From positions 35,728-99,727 of the forward strand of contig NZ_VTSX01000022.1 of NCBI RefSeq assembly GCF_008329705.1: a stretch of DNA of 64,000 bases, given 5' to 3'. Below, one piece after another: positions 35,487 to 43,434 of this stretch (within the stretch, counting starts at the first letter, position 1; each line of letters starts with the position of its first letter). The notes under the pieces were generated by a model. That model was not told the DNA's origin. It did no database searches and worked only from the letters and a program-made list of their open reading frames with translations. The DNA comes from Chryseobacterium sp. SN22 (GTDB lineage Bacteria; Bacteroidota; Bacteroidia; Flavobacteriales; Weeksellaceae). The translations under genes and the position numbers were made by a program.

Positions 35487-35518
35487 CAAAGATAAGACAA
35501 TTCTTCAAAATGACAAAA
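35487..35518 (-). promoter_or_regulatory. Promoter of the pyr leader and pyrB-carA-carB
   Basis: On the minus strand: TTTTG (35518-35514), 19 bases, TATCTTTG (35494-35487). All elements and spacing match the Bacteroidota consensus. It lies after the egtB stop (35571), so the operon is independent of egtB. Confidence 0.85.
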
Positions 35519-35570
35519 CAGAATTTAATTGTTTTTACAAAATTTAGATCAGTAATATCTTGCAGATATT

Positions 35571-36752
35571 CTAACGGGCAAGCCTGATCCCCGTAAACTG
35601 CCATTGCAGCCGTGGATGAAAGAAGTTACGGTAGGTATTCCGGCTGTGCCCTTCCGGAGTTGCAATGGACGCACCGCGCAAAACCATCTGATTCACCATA
35701 AATTTTCCGTTATATTCCCCTACCGCTCCGGCTACTTTCTTGAATCCAGGATAAGGCAGATAGGCACTGCCGGTCCACTCCCAGCGTTTTCCCCACTCAA
35801 AATGTCCCGAAGCTACTTCCCATTCGGCTTCCGTCGGGAGACGCATCCCTTTCCAGGAAGCAAAGGCTGAGGCTTCGTAAAAATTTATGTGGGAAACTGC
35901 TTCTTCAGGATTTACCTCTTGCAACCCTTGTAAAGTATACTGCATCCATTTTCCGTTAACCAGATACCAATACAGCGGAGCAGCTGTGTTGTTTTCTTTT
36001 ATCCAGTCCCAGCCTTCCGCATGCCAGTGCCGGAAATCCGTATATCCGCCATCGTTTATAAATTCGAGATATTCGGCATTGGTAATAAGGCTTTGGGAAA
36101 TTTCAAAATCATTCAGGTGTACTTTATGGCGGTTCAGCTCATTATCAAAACAAAAACCTTCGCCTTCGAATCCTATTTCATACACTCCTTCGGGAAAAGA
36201 AATCATCCCAGCTTTCTGGGTTCCCGCTTTTTCCAAATGACAATGTTCGTCATAGGACGGAAACAAAGGATTGTGTCCTAATATAAATTTAATATCGGTC
36301 AACAGCAATTCCTGATGCTGCTGTTCGTGATTGAGTCCCAATTCAAAAAGCTCCCCAAGCTCATCAGAGATATGGTTTTGTGAGAGAAAGGCAGTCATTT
36401 TCTCATCAACATATTCCCGGTATTTGTAAATGTCCGACACGGATGGCCGGCTTAGGTTTCCCCGGTCCGTACGGATGACCCGTGCCCCGATGGTTTCGTA
36501 ATAACTGTTGAATACAAAATTATACTGAGGATCGAAAACCTCGTATCCTTCAAAATTCGGGCTTAATATAAAGGTTTCAAAAAACCACGTGGTATGCCCC
36601 AGATGCCATTTCGGCGGACTCACATCAACCACCGGCTGAACCACGTAATCCTCAATAGAAAGAGGTTTACAGATCTCAACGGAACGGTTTCTGATCTTCT
36701 TGTAATTTTCAAGCATTACTTTCTCCGCAGACAGAATATTTTCTTCGACCAT
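35571..36752 (-). CDS. egtB: Ergothioneine biosynthesis protein EgtB (sulfoxide synthase)
   Basis: 393 residues. An N-terminal DinB_2 domain contains the probable iron ligands: His53 in WHLGHTTWF and His142 and His146 in NHEQQHQEL. The C-terminal FGE-sulfatase domain (about 195-393) includes GMRLPTEAEWEVASG and the ending HSRNTYRNFF...WQFTGIRLAR. EgtB couples trimethylhistidine with cysteine or gamma-glutamylcysteine using oxygen. No egtA or egtC lies near, so the co-substrate is open. It starts 19 bases after the egtD stop, which makes a two-gene operon. Confidence 0.92.
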   Translation of the reverse strand: MVEENILSAEKVMLENYKKIRNRSVEICKPLSIEDYVVQPVVDVSPPKWHLGHTTWFFETFILSPNFEGYEVFDPQYNFVFNSYYETIGARVIRTDRGNLSRPSVSDIYKYREYVDEKMTAFLSQNHISDELGELFELGLNHEQQHQELLLTDIKFILGHNPLFPSYDEHCHLEKAGTQKAGMISFPEGVYEIGFEGEGFCFDNELNRHKVHLNDFEISQSLITNAEYLEFINDGGYTDFRHWHAEGWDWIKENNTAAPLYWYLVNGKWMQYTLQGLQEVNPEEAVSHINFYEASAFASWKGMRLPTEAEWEVASGHFEWGKRWEWTGSAYLPYPGFKKVAGAVGEYNGKFMVNQMVLRGASIATPEGHSRNTYRNFFHPRLQWQFTGIRLAR

Positions 36753-36771
36753 AATTTTACCTTATTATATA

Positions 36772-37761
36772 TTAAATAACTTTCCAGATGGCATCGATAA
36801 ACCACTCTTTTGAATCGGAGATCTTTTTCAAGGGTTGGAATCCATTTTTCAAAGCCATAGCATCAGTTTCTTCAAGTGCATACTTTTGTGAAATTTCCAT
36901 ATAGATGGCTTCGTTTTCTTTAAAATCAATCAACTCATTTCCAACCACTACTTTTTGTTCTTCCAGACTGATAACATAGCTTCGGCATGCTCCCGAAAGC
37001 GGATCATAAGTTTGGTAGTGTTTAAATTTGCCAATATCAAAATTGGCGTCCAGCTCATGATTTATTCTTTCGAGAAGGTTCAGATTAAAGGCAGCTGTAA
37101 TTCCTGCTTCATCGTTATAAGCGGAAAGAATGGTATCCGGGTCTTTCTTCAGATCAAAGCCGATCAGGAGCATATCTCCGGAGTTAAGCTTCTTCCGTAA
37201 CTCATTGCAGAAATCATGTGCCTCCCCCACTTCCATATTGCCGATATTTCCTCCTAAAAACAGGATTACTTTTCTTCGGGCCGAGATGCTGTTGGCTTTA
37301 TCCAGCATTTCAAAATATTCGCCGTTCAGTCCCACCAGCCCAAGATCGGGAATTTCCTTTGAAAGCCTTTCCTGGAGAACCGAAATAATATTTCCCGAAA
37401 TATCGATCGGCATATAGGTAAAATCGGTATTTTGGTCTACGAGATACTGCAGCAAATGGGATGATTTCGTGGCATCGCCTGCACCCAGCTCCACCAGGTC
37501 AAAAGGGGCATCAAACGCTTGAATCGCTTTTGCCAGTTCATCACTTTTCCTGCTGAATATTTCCATTTCGCAGCCGGTAAGATAATACTCCGGCATATTC
37601 ATGATCTGCTGAAAAAGGACATCGCCTTTCTGATCATAGAAATATTTGGAAAGTAAGTGTTTGGGATTGTCTTTCAGACCTTTGATAATTTCGCTTTCAA
37701 ATTTATGATGGGTTTCACAATCTGCACAGGAAACGGTTTCCATATTTATATTTTCGTCCAT
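36772..37761 (-). CDS. egtD: L-histidine N-alpha-methyltransferase EgtD
   Basis: 329 residues, as in the family. DUF2260-type methyltransferase with LSKYFYDQKGDVLFQQIMNMPEYYLTGCE near the N-terminus, the SAM motif LVELGAGDATKSSHLL, FLGGNIGNME, and the histidine-binding RINHELDANFDIGKF region. It trimethylates histidine to hercynine, the first step of ergothioneine synthesis. First gene of egtD-egtB, divergent from the Lrp/AsnC regulator (165-base gap), which may control it. Confidence 0.93.
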   Translation of the reverse strand: MDENINMETVSCADCETHHKFESEIIKGLKDNPKHLLSKYFYDQKGDVLFQQIMNMPEYYLTGCEMEIFSRKSDELAKAIQAFDAPFDLVELGAGDATKSSHLLQYLVDQNTDFTYMPIDISGNIISVLQERLSKEIPDLGLVGLNGEYFEMLDKANSISARRKVILFLGGNIGNMEVGEAHDFCNELRKKLNSGDMLLIGFDLKKDPDTILSAYNDEAGITAAFNLNLLERINHELDANFDIGKFKHYQTYDPLSGACRSYVISLEEQKVVVGNELIDFKENEAIYMEISQKYALEETDAMALKNGFQPLKKISDSKEWFIDAIWKVI

Positions 37762-37926
37762 GGGTATGGGATTTTGGTAGACATTTTACAGCAATTATTC
37801 TGCCATTGGCAAATCCTGAAACCGCTATATTTTAAACATTTGTTAACATCCTTTCCAAGTTCCTACCATAAAAATTCCGGAAATATTTTTTATAAAATCG
37901 TATATTTACAGTTCAAACCCGACAAT

Positions 37927-38388
37927 ATGGATTTAAAAGACAGAATGATTCTCAGTATAATTCAGGAAGACTCAACTTTATCAGTAAAAGAAATTTCAGA
38001 AAGAATAGGCCTTACCTTCACTCCGACTTATGAACGGATCAAGCAACTGGAAAAGAACGGAATCATTGAGAAATACGTCGGACTTTTAAACCGGGAGAAA
38101 CTGGGACTTAATATTGTCGTATACTGCAATGTACGGCTTAAAGAACAGTCGAATAAAGTTCTGGAAACCTTTGAAAAAAATATCATGAAGCATGATGAGG
38201 TTCAGGAAGTCATCAGCCTTTCCGGCGAATACGATTATATGCTGAAAATTATTGCCAAAGACATCAATTCCTATAATGCCTTTACCGTGAACGTGATTTC
38301 AAATATCCCGAATATCGGCCAGTACCACAGTTCGATCGTGCTTCATGAGGTGAAAAAATCCACGAAGTTTAAAATTGATCTGGCTTAA
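37927..38388 (+). CDS. Lrp/AsnC family transcriptional regulator
   Basis: 153 residues from the ATG at 37927; the open frame extends upstream to 37657 but that part overlaps egtD and is not like the family. N-terminal helix-turn-helix (LSVKEISERIGLTFTPTYERIKQLEKNGII) and C-terminal ligand-binding RAM domain (VQEVISLSGEYDYMLKIIAKD). Such proteins sense amino acids. Divergent from egtD and facing the end of the arginine cluster, so histidine-derived or arginine-related control is possible but unproven. A TATATTTA -7 like element precedes the start. Confidence 0.92.
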   Translation: MDLKDRMILSIIQEDSTLSVKEISERIGLTFTPTYERIKQLEKNGIIEKYVGLLNREKLGLNIVVYCNVRLKEQSNKVLETFEKNIMKHDEVQEVISLSGEYDYMLKIIAKDINSYNAFTVNVISNIPNIGQYHSSIVLHEVKKSTKFKIDLA

Positions 38389-38420
38389 TTTAAACTCAAA
38401 ATTTTTATTAAAATAATGTG

Positions 38421-38468
38421 AAAAGGGAGCAAAGAACAATCTTCAATCTGATCATTCTCTGCTCCTTT
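38421..38468. terminator. Hairpin between Lrp/AsnC and argH
   Basis: AAAGG-G-AGCA (38422-38431) pairs with TGCTCCTTT (38460-38468) with one bulged base, inner AGAA/TTCT pairing. It lies between converging genes. Confidence 0.5.
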
Positions 38469-38540
38469 AATCTATTTGCCGGCAAAATAAAAACTTTGCA
38501 TAAAAAAATTACAAACCAGTTTTTATGACTTCATCATAAT

Positions 38541-39845
38541 TTAACCCAGTAATTTATTTTTTACTTTATTAAACTGATATTCAATTTTATTAAGACAAAG
38601 ATTCCCGATACTCCCCTGGTGCGTATGCTCTAAATTTTCAATTTTAAAATCGAAGGCGTTGTTTTCGATCTCCCGTCCTACTTTTACATAAGCATCCCGG
38701 AAGGAACTGCCATTCTTCACTTCTTCATTGATCTTCTCTACACTGAACAGGTATTTATACTTTTCATCTTCTAAAATCCCATTCTTAACCTGAATATTCG
38801 GCAAGGTATAATTTAAAATCTCCAGGCATTCTTTCAGTGAATCGACCGCCGGGAAAAGGATTTCCTTCGTCAGCTGCATATCGCGGTGGTAACCGGACGG
38901 AAGATTGTTCGTCAGCAAAATAAACTCGTTCGGTAACGACTGTATTCTGTTGCACCGTGCACGGACCAATTCGAAGATGTCCGGGTTTTTCTTGTGCGGC
39001 ATAATGCTGCTTCCTGTCGTGAATTCTTTCGGAAAACTGATAAAATCGAAATTCTGGCTTAGATACAGGCATATATCATACGCAAATTTCCCTAACGTTC
39101 CCGCCAGTGTGGCCATTGCCATCGCCAGCATTTTTTCAGATTTTCCCCGGGTCATCTGGGCATAAACGGAATTGTAGTTCATGGATTGAAAGCCCAGATT
39201 ATAGGTAGTGCTCTCCCGGTCGATCGGGAATGAGGAACCATAGCCGGCCGCCGAACCTAACGGGTTTTTATTGATGATATTTTTCACCGAAAACAGCATT
39301 TCCATATCATCCAGCAGGGCTTCCGCATAAGCGCCGAACCAAAGTCCGAAAGAGGAAGGCATGGCAATCTGCAAATGGGTATAGCCCGGAAGCAGTACGT
39401 TTTTATGCTGTTCCGCCAATTGGATCAACAGCTGGAAAAATTCGTCCGTCAGAGCTGCCATTTCACGGATTTCGTCCAGTAAATACAGTTTGAGATCCAC
39501 AAGAACCTGATCATTCCTGGAACGGGCGGTATGGATTTTCTTTCCGGTATCACCTAATTTTGATATTAGAAGCGACTCAATCTGCGAATGGATGTCTTCT
39601 GCACTCTTATCGATTTCAAAGCTTCCGTTTTCGATGTCTTCTAAAATTTCTGACAATACTGCCAGCATCCGTTCGGATTCTTCAACCGAAAGAATCCCGA
39701 CTTCTGCCAGCATTTTGCAGTGCGCCATTGAACCTTTAACGTCGTATTTCGCCAGACGCTCGTCAAAATCGAGATCTTTTCCAACGGTAAATGTATTGAC
39801 TAATGTATTGGTAGCATGGTCATCTTTCTGCCATATTTTTTTCAT
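38541..39845 (-). CDS. argH: Argininosuccinate lyase
   Basis: 434 residues. Fumarase/aspartase superfamily signature GSSIMPHKKNPDIFE, plus DIHSQIESLLISKLGDTGKKIHTARSRNDQV near the N-terminus. It splits argininosuccinate to arginine and fumarate, the last step of the pathway. It is the last gene of the minus-strand arginine cluster, 347 bases after argE, a gap that holds a dispersed repeat. Confidence 0.96.
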   Translation of the reverse strand: MKKIWQKDDHATNTLVNTFTVGKDLDFDERLAKYDVKGSMAHCKMLAEVGILSVEESERMLAVLSEILEDIENGSFEIDKSAEDIHSQIESLLISKLGDTGKKIHTARSRNDQVLVDLKLYLLDEIREMAALTDEFFQLLIQLAEQHKNVLLPGYTHLQIAMPSSFGLWFGAYAEALLDDMEMLFSVKNIINKNPLGSAAGYGSSFPIDRESTTYNLGFQSMNYNSVYAQMTRGKSEKMLAMAMATLAGTLGKFAYDICLYLSQNFDFISFPKEFTTGSSIMPHKKNPDIFELVRARCNRIQSLPNEFILLTNNLPSGYHRDMQLTKEILFPAVDSLKECLEILNYTLPNIQVKNGILEDEKYKYLFSVEKINEEVKNGSSFRDAYVKVGREIENNAFDFKIENLEHTHQGSIGNLCLNKIEYQFNKVKNKLLG

Positions 39846-39943
39846 AAGTTTCTTTTTTAGTGGGAAGATGGAAATGAGGCTTTAAGGTTTTCGAACTTCC
39901 GGTACACCATTTTCTATATTCCGTATATTATTATTGATAATCA

Positions 39944-40150
39944 TTTTCTTTTGTCTTAAAACAAAAGAAACAAAAATTCAAGACTGGAAGCTCCGTCTAA
40001 AAATTTAAATTAAATCCTAAAATTCCCAAACTCGCACGAATCTGCATTGGTTCTTCAGGTTTAAATTTATGCCGTGCTCAAACAGTGGGAATTTTTTAAC
40101 GGATTAAATTTCAATTTTCTTAACGCCTCCGTTTCCTAGGTCAGTTATTT
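39944..40150 (-). repeat. Dispersed intergenic repeat, family 2, copy A
   Basis: About 200 bp. Given in plus orientation it begins with hairpin TTTCTTTTG/CAAAAGAAA, then TTCAAGACTGGAA, CCCAAACTCGCACGAAT, AACAGTGG and TTTTCTTAACGC...TTTCCTAGGTC. Copy B at 44635-44833 matches in order and orientation. It fills most of the 39846-40192 gap between argE and argH. Confidence 0.75.
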
Positions 40151-40192
40151 TATAGCTACGAAACTTCCGGTATCCCTCACCATGTGCCAAGC

Positions 40193-41275
40193 TTATAAAA
40201 CTTTTTCCAGGATTTTAATATAAATCTCAATTCCTTCTGCGATCTCTTCGATGAAGATAAATTCATCAGCCGTGTGGGAACGTGTGCTGTCACCGGGTCC
40301 CAATTTTACCGAGGTGCAGGGAATGATCGCCTGATCGGATGAAGTTGGTGAGCCATAAGTGGTCCGGCCGATTTCCAGTCCTGCCTGTACAAAAGGATGA
40401 TCGATTGGAATTTTCGAAGAATTCAACCTGAATGACCTCGCCGTTAAATGAGACTTCATCTGCGACCGAATGATTTCGAAAACTTCCTGGTTGGAATATT
40501 CATCCGTCACCCTTACATCCAGTGTGAACGTACATGATTCAGGAACGACATTGTGCTGAACGCCCGCATGAATTCCGGAAAGTGTAACCTTTACTTCACC
40601 CAGGTAATCGGAAACTTTCGGAAACCGGAAGCTCAAAATATGCTGCAGGTCTTCCATGCATTTGACAATGGAATTGTCTTCATTCGGATGTGCTGCGTGC
40701 GATGGGGTTCCTTTCATTTCGCCGTCGATTACCAGCAGGCCTTTTTCAGCAATCGCCAGGTTCATCTGCGTCGGTTCACCCACAATGGCAAGCTCGATAT
40801 TCGGAAGCTGCGGGAAAAGAGCCTCAATTCCGTTGAAACCGGATATTTCTTCCTCGGCTGTTAAGGCAATTACCAGGTTATACTGAAGGTCTTCCCACTC
40901 GTAAAAGTGTAAAAAAACCTGCGCCATTGATACGAGAGAAGCCCCTGCATCATTACTTCCCAGCCCAAATAATTTTCCGTCTTTCTCAATCGGTAAAAAC
41001 GGGTCCAGCGTATAGGCTTTATTCGGCTTTACGGTATCGTGATGGGTATTCAGCAGAACGGAAGGCTTGAAAACATCGAAATTTTTGTTCACCGCCCAGA
41101 TATTGTTTTTAAAACGTTTGGTAGGGATCCCGTGTTTTTTGAAGAAGTTTTCAATCTCTAGGGAGGTATTGAATTCATCTTTGCTAAACGAAGGTATTTC
41201 AATCAGCTTTTTTAATAATTCTACGGCGTTATTCAGTAATTCTTCTTTGCTATAAACAGATTTCAGTTCCTGCAT
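40193..41275 (-). CDS. argE: M20 family metallopeptidase, acyl-ornithine/citrulline deacylase
   Basis: 360 residues. M20 motifs: NTHHDTV (first metal His and Asp), GLGSNDAGAS (bridging Asp), TAEEEISG (catalytic Glu and metal Glu) and a late His. In Bacteroidota the transcarbamylase acts on acylated ornithine, so this enzyme would remove the acyl group from N-acyl-citrulline. Located between argB (26-base overlap with its 3' end) and argH. The acyl group is probably succinyl, judged from the argF' residue 90. Confidence 0.88.
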   Translation of the reverse strand: MQELKSVYSKEELLNNAVELLKKLIEIPSFSKDEFNTSLEIENFFKKHGIPTKRFKNNIWAVNKNFDVFKPSVLLNTHHDTVKPNKAYTLDPFLPIEKDGKLFGLGSNDAGASLVSMAQVFLHFYEWEDLQYNLVIALTAEEEISGFNGIEALFPQLPNIELAIVGEPTQMNLAIAEKGLLVIDGEMKGTPSHAAHPNEDNSIVKCMEDLQHILSFRFPKVSDYLGEVKVTLSGIHAGVQHNVVPESCTFTLDVRVTDEYSNQEVFEIIRSQMKSHLTARSFRLNSSKIPIDHPFVQAGLEIGRTTYGSPTSSDQAIIPCTSVKLGPGDSTRSHTADEFIFIEEIAEGIEIYIKILEKVL

Positions 41276-42044
41276 GATGGTTTTCGATATGGTTTTTCAG
41301 TTCGGTTTCCTTAATGAGAAATACTTTGTTGACCTTATTTTTTACGGCTCCGAGCGCATTTTCAAGTTTGGGCAGGATGCCTTTATGCAGCTTTCCTTTG
41401 TTTTTTAATAAGGAAAATTCGTCTTCGGAAATATTCTTAATCAACGACTCCGGATTGTTCACATCTTCCAGGACGCCTTCTTTATCAAAACAGTACAGTA
41501 ATTCCACTTCATACTTTTGAGAAAGTGCCTGTGCGATCACCGACGCGATGGTATCGGCATTGGTATTGAAAAGATGGCCTTTTTTGTCATGGGTAATTGC
41601 TGAAAATACGGGAACCAGATCAAGCTTCATCAATTTTGAAATCAGTTTTCTGTTCACCCCTTTCTCCGTAATATCTCCTACAAATCCGAAATCGATTTCT
41701 GCATCTTCCCTTTTTTTAGCTTTAATTAAATTCGCATCTGCGCCTGAGAAGCCGATGGCCTTGCATTTCTTCTGCTGGAGTTTGGCGACAATATTTTTAT
41801 TGATTCCACCGGCATACACCATGGCTACAAGATCCAGGGTATCTTTATCAGTGATCCGGCGTCCGTTGACCATTTTCTGCTCAATACCAAGCTTATCCGC
41901 TAAAGTCGTGGCCAGCTTTCCGCCGCCGTGAACCAGGATTTTCTTCTCCTGAATCGCCGCAAACTGCTCAAGAAATTCTTCCAGCAATTCTTCGTCGTCG
42001 ATCAGCGCGCCGCCAATTTTGATGATGTATAATTTTTCTTTCAT
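41250..42044 (-). CDS. argB: N-acyl-glutamate kinase
   Basis: 264 residues from the ATG at 42044 (a longer frame starts at 42098). Amino acid kinase motifs: IIKIGGALID, LVHGGGKLATTLADKLG, and GFSGADANLIKAKKRED. It phosphorylates the gamma carboxyl of N-acyl-glutamate. It is 81 bases after argF' and overlaps argE by 26 bases, so coupled translation is likely. Acyl specificity (acetyl or succinyl) cannot be read from these motifs. Confidence 0.92.
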   Translation of the reverse strand: MKEKLYIIKIGGALIDDEELLEEFLEQFAAIQEKKILVHGGGKLATTLADKLGIEQKMVNGRRITDKDTLDLVAMVYAGGINKNIVAKLQQKKCKAIGFSGADANLIKAKKREDAEIDFGFVGDITEKGVNRKLISKLMKLDLVPVFSAITHDKKGHLFNTNADTIASVIAQALSQKYEVELLYCFDKEGVLEDVNNPESLIKNISEDEFSLLKNKGKLHKGILPKLENALGAVKNKVNKVFLIKETELKNHIENHHAGTEICL

Positions 42045-42125
42045 AACTGATGCTTTAACTACATTCTTGTCAAGGTAGAATTTTAAAAAGAATTGCATTC
42101 AAATTTAAACTACGGTATATACATC

Positions 42126-43085
42126 CTATTTCGAATCTAATCCATCCAGAATTTCAGAAAACACCGCCTGCGCCGAGAAAATCCGGTTCTTGGCCTGCCG
42201 GTAAATGATCGAATTTTCTCCGTCCATCACCTCATCGCTCAATTCAACATTTCTCCGGACCGGAAGGCAGTGCATGACCTTCGCGTTATTCGTGGCTTCC
42301 AGCTTTTCGTTGGTCAGCATCCAATTTTCCTTTACCTCGGGCATCGCTGCATAATCATCAAATGATGACCAGTTTTTAACATAAATAAAATCAGCGTCTT
42401 TTAAGGCTTCTCCCTGATCGTGGATCACCGGTACCGCTTTGGTAAAATTCTGATCCAGGTCATAGCCTCCCGGATTGGTGATGACGAAATCGACGTCCAT
42501 TTCCTGCATCCATTCGGCAAATGAGTTCCCCACGGCCTGCGCGATCGGCTTGATGTGCGGCGCCCAGGTCAGGACCACTTTCGGCTTTCGTTCTTCGGTC
42601 CAGTTTTCGGTAATCGTCATACAGTCTGCCAGGCTTTGCAGAGGATGCCGCGTAGCAGATTCCAGGGAAATAACCGGAACTTTCGCGTGCTGTTCAAATT
42701 GGCTTAAAATACTTTCGTTCATATCATCTTCCTTGTTTTTCATCCCGGCAAAACAACGTACCGCAATAATATCGCAATACTGGTTCAGGACTTCGATGGC
42801 ATCTTTGATGTGCTCTACCGTATCGCCGTTCATCACCGCTCCGTCTGCAAATTCCAGGTTCCAGGCTTCCTGCGCGGCGTTTAAGGTTAAGACATTCAAC
42901 CCTAAATTCTGTGCGGCAATCTGGCTGCTTAAACGGGTTCTTAAACTGGAATTTAAAAATACCAGTCCGATGGTTTTTCCTTTTCCTTTCTCCGGTTCTG
43001 AGAGCGGATTTTCTTTAATGAATAATGCTTTTTTTATAATTTCCTGTAAGTTGTCAACATCACTTACAGCGGTGAATTTTTTCAT
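42126..43085 (-). CDS. argF': N-succinyl/N-acetylornithine carbamoyltransferase
   Basis: 319 residues. Transcarbamylase motifs: carbamoyl-phosphate loop SSLRTR, TRHPLQSLADCMTI and HCLPVRRN. Unlike ordinary ornithine transcarbamylases, it has the Bacteroidota/Xanthomonas features such as FLNSSLRTRLS and the 80s loop GAVMNGDTVEH. In the two characterised classes that loop carries Glu92 (acetylornithine) or Pro90 (succinylornithine); here residue 90 is Val, which in engineered AOTCase gave succinylornithine preference. So succinyl specificity is predicted. In the cluster between argD and argB. Confidence 0.9.
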   Translation of the reverse strand: MKKFTAVSDVDNLQEIIKKALFIKENPLSEPEKGKGKTIGLVFLNSSLRTRLSSQIAAQNLGLNVLTLNAAQEAWNLEFADGAVMNGDTVEHIKDAIEVLNQYCDIIAVRCFAGMKNKEDDMNESILSQFEQHAKVPVISLESATRHPLQSLADCMTITENWTEERKPKVVLTWAPHIKPIAQAVGNSFAEWMQEMDVDFVITNPGGYDLDQNFTKAVPVIHDQGEALKDADFIYVKNWSSFDDYAAMPEVKENWMLTNEKLEATNNAKVMHCLPVRRNVELSDEVMDGENSIIYRQAKNRIFSAQAVFSEILDGLDSK

Positions 43086-43127
43086 TGTAATGGATTTTTA
43101 GGAGCTTTCGGTTATTGTTTTTTCTTC

Positions 43128-43284
43128 CAGAGGTTGTATAGATTTTCACAAGATTATAATGTGGCTTCGGCTCCGCTCAGCCACCAAGCTATCATGAGCT
43201 TTTGTCTTTAATGTTTAAATTCTCCCACAGATTGCATGGATTTTCACAGTTTTAGCGTGGCTTCGAGAGCCTCAGCCACCAGAC
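43128..43284. repeat. Two imperfect direct repeats in the argD-argF' gap
   Basis: Copies at 43128-43190 and 43225-43284, each with GATTTTCACA and a hairpin made of GTGGCT and AGCCAC arms. The remaining part of the 43086-43434 gap is AT-rich with nothing recognised. Confidence 0.65.
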
Positions 43285-43434
43285 TGTCGAATTTCTCAAA
43301 ATATTACAGCATTAAAAAAAATCTTCGATTTTTTATCTTCTGTGATCTGAAGTATTTGCCATACTGTAACCTAAAATCTTATGCTTCTAATGTGCTAAAA
43401 AGCTTTGTGGTTAAAATTCTATCAATGATTTTTC

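Noticed and set aside
42475..43101. 208-codon frame on the plus strand inside argF'
   Set aside because: Antisense to a well-conserved transcarbamylase; low-complexity composition.
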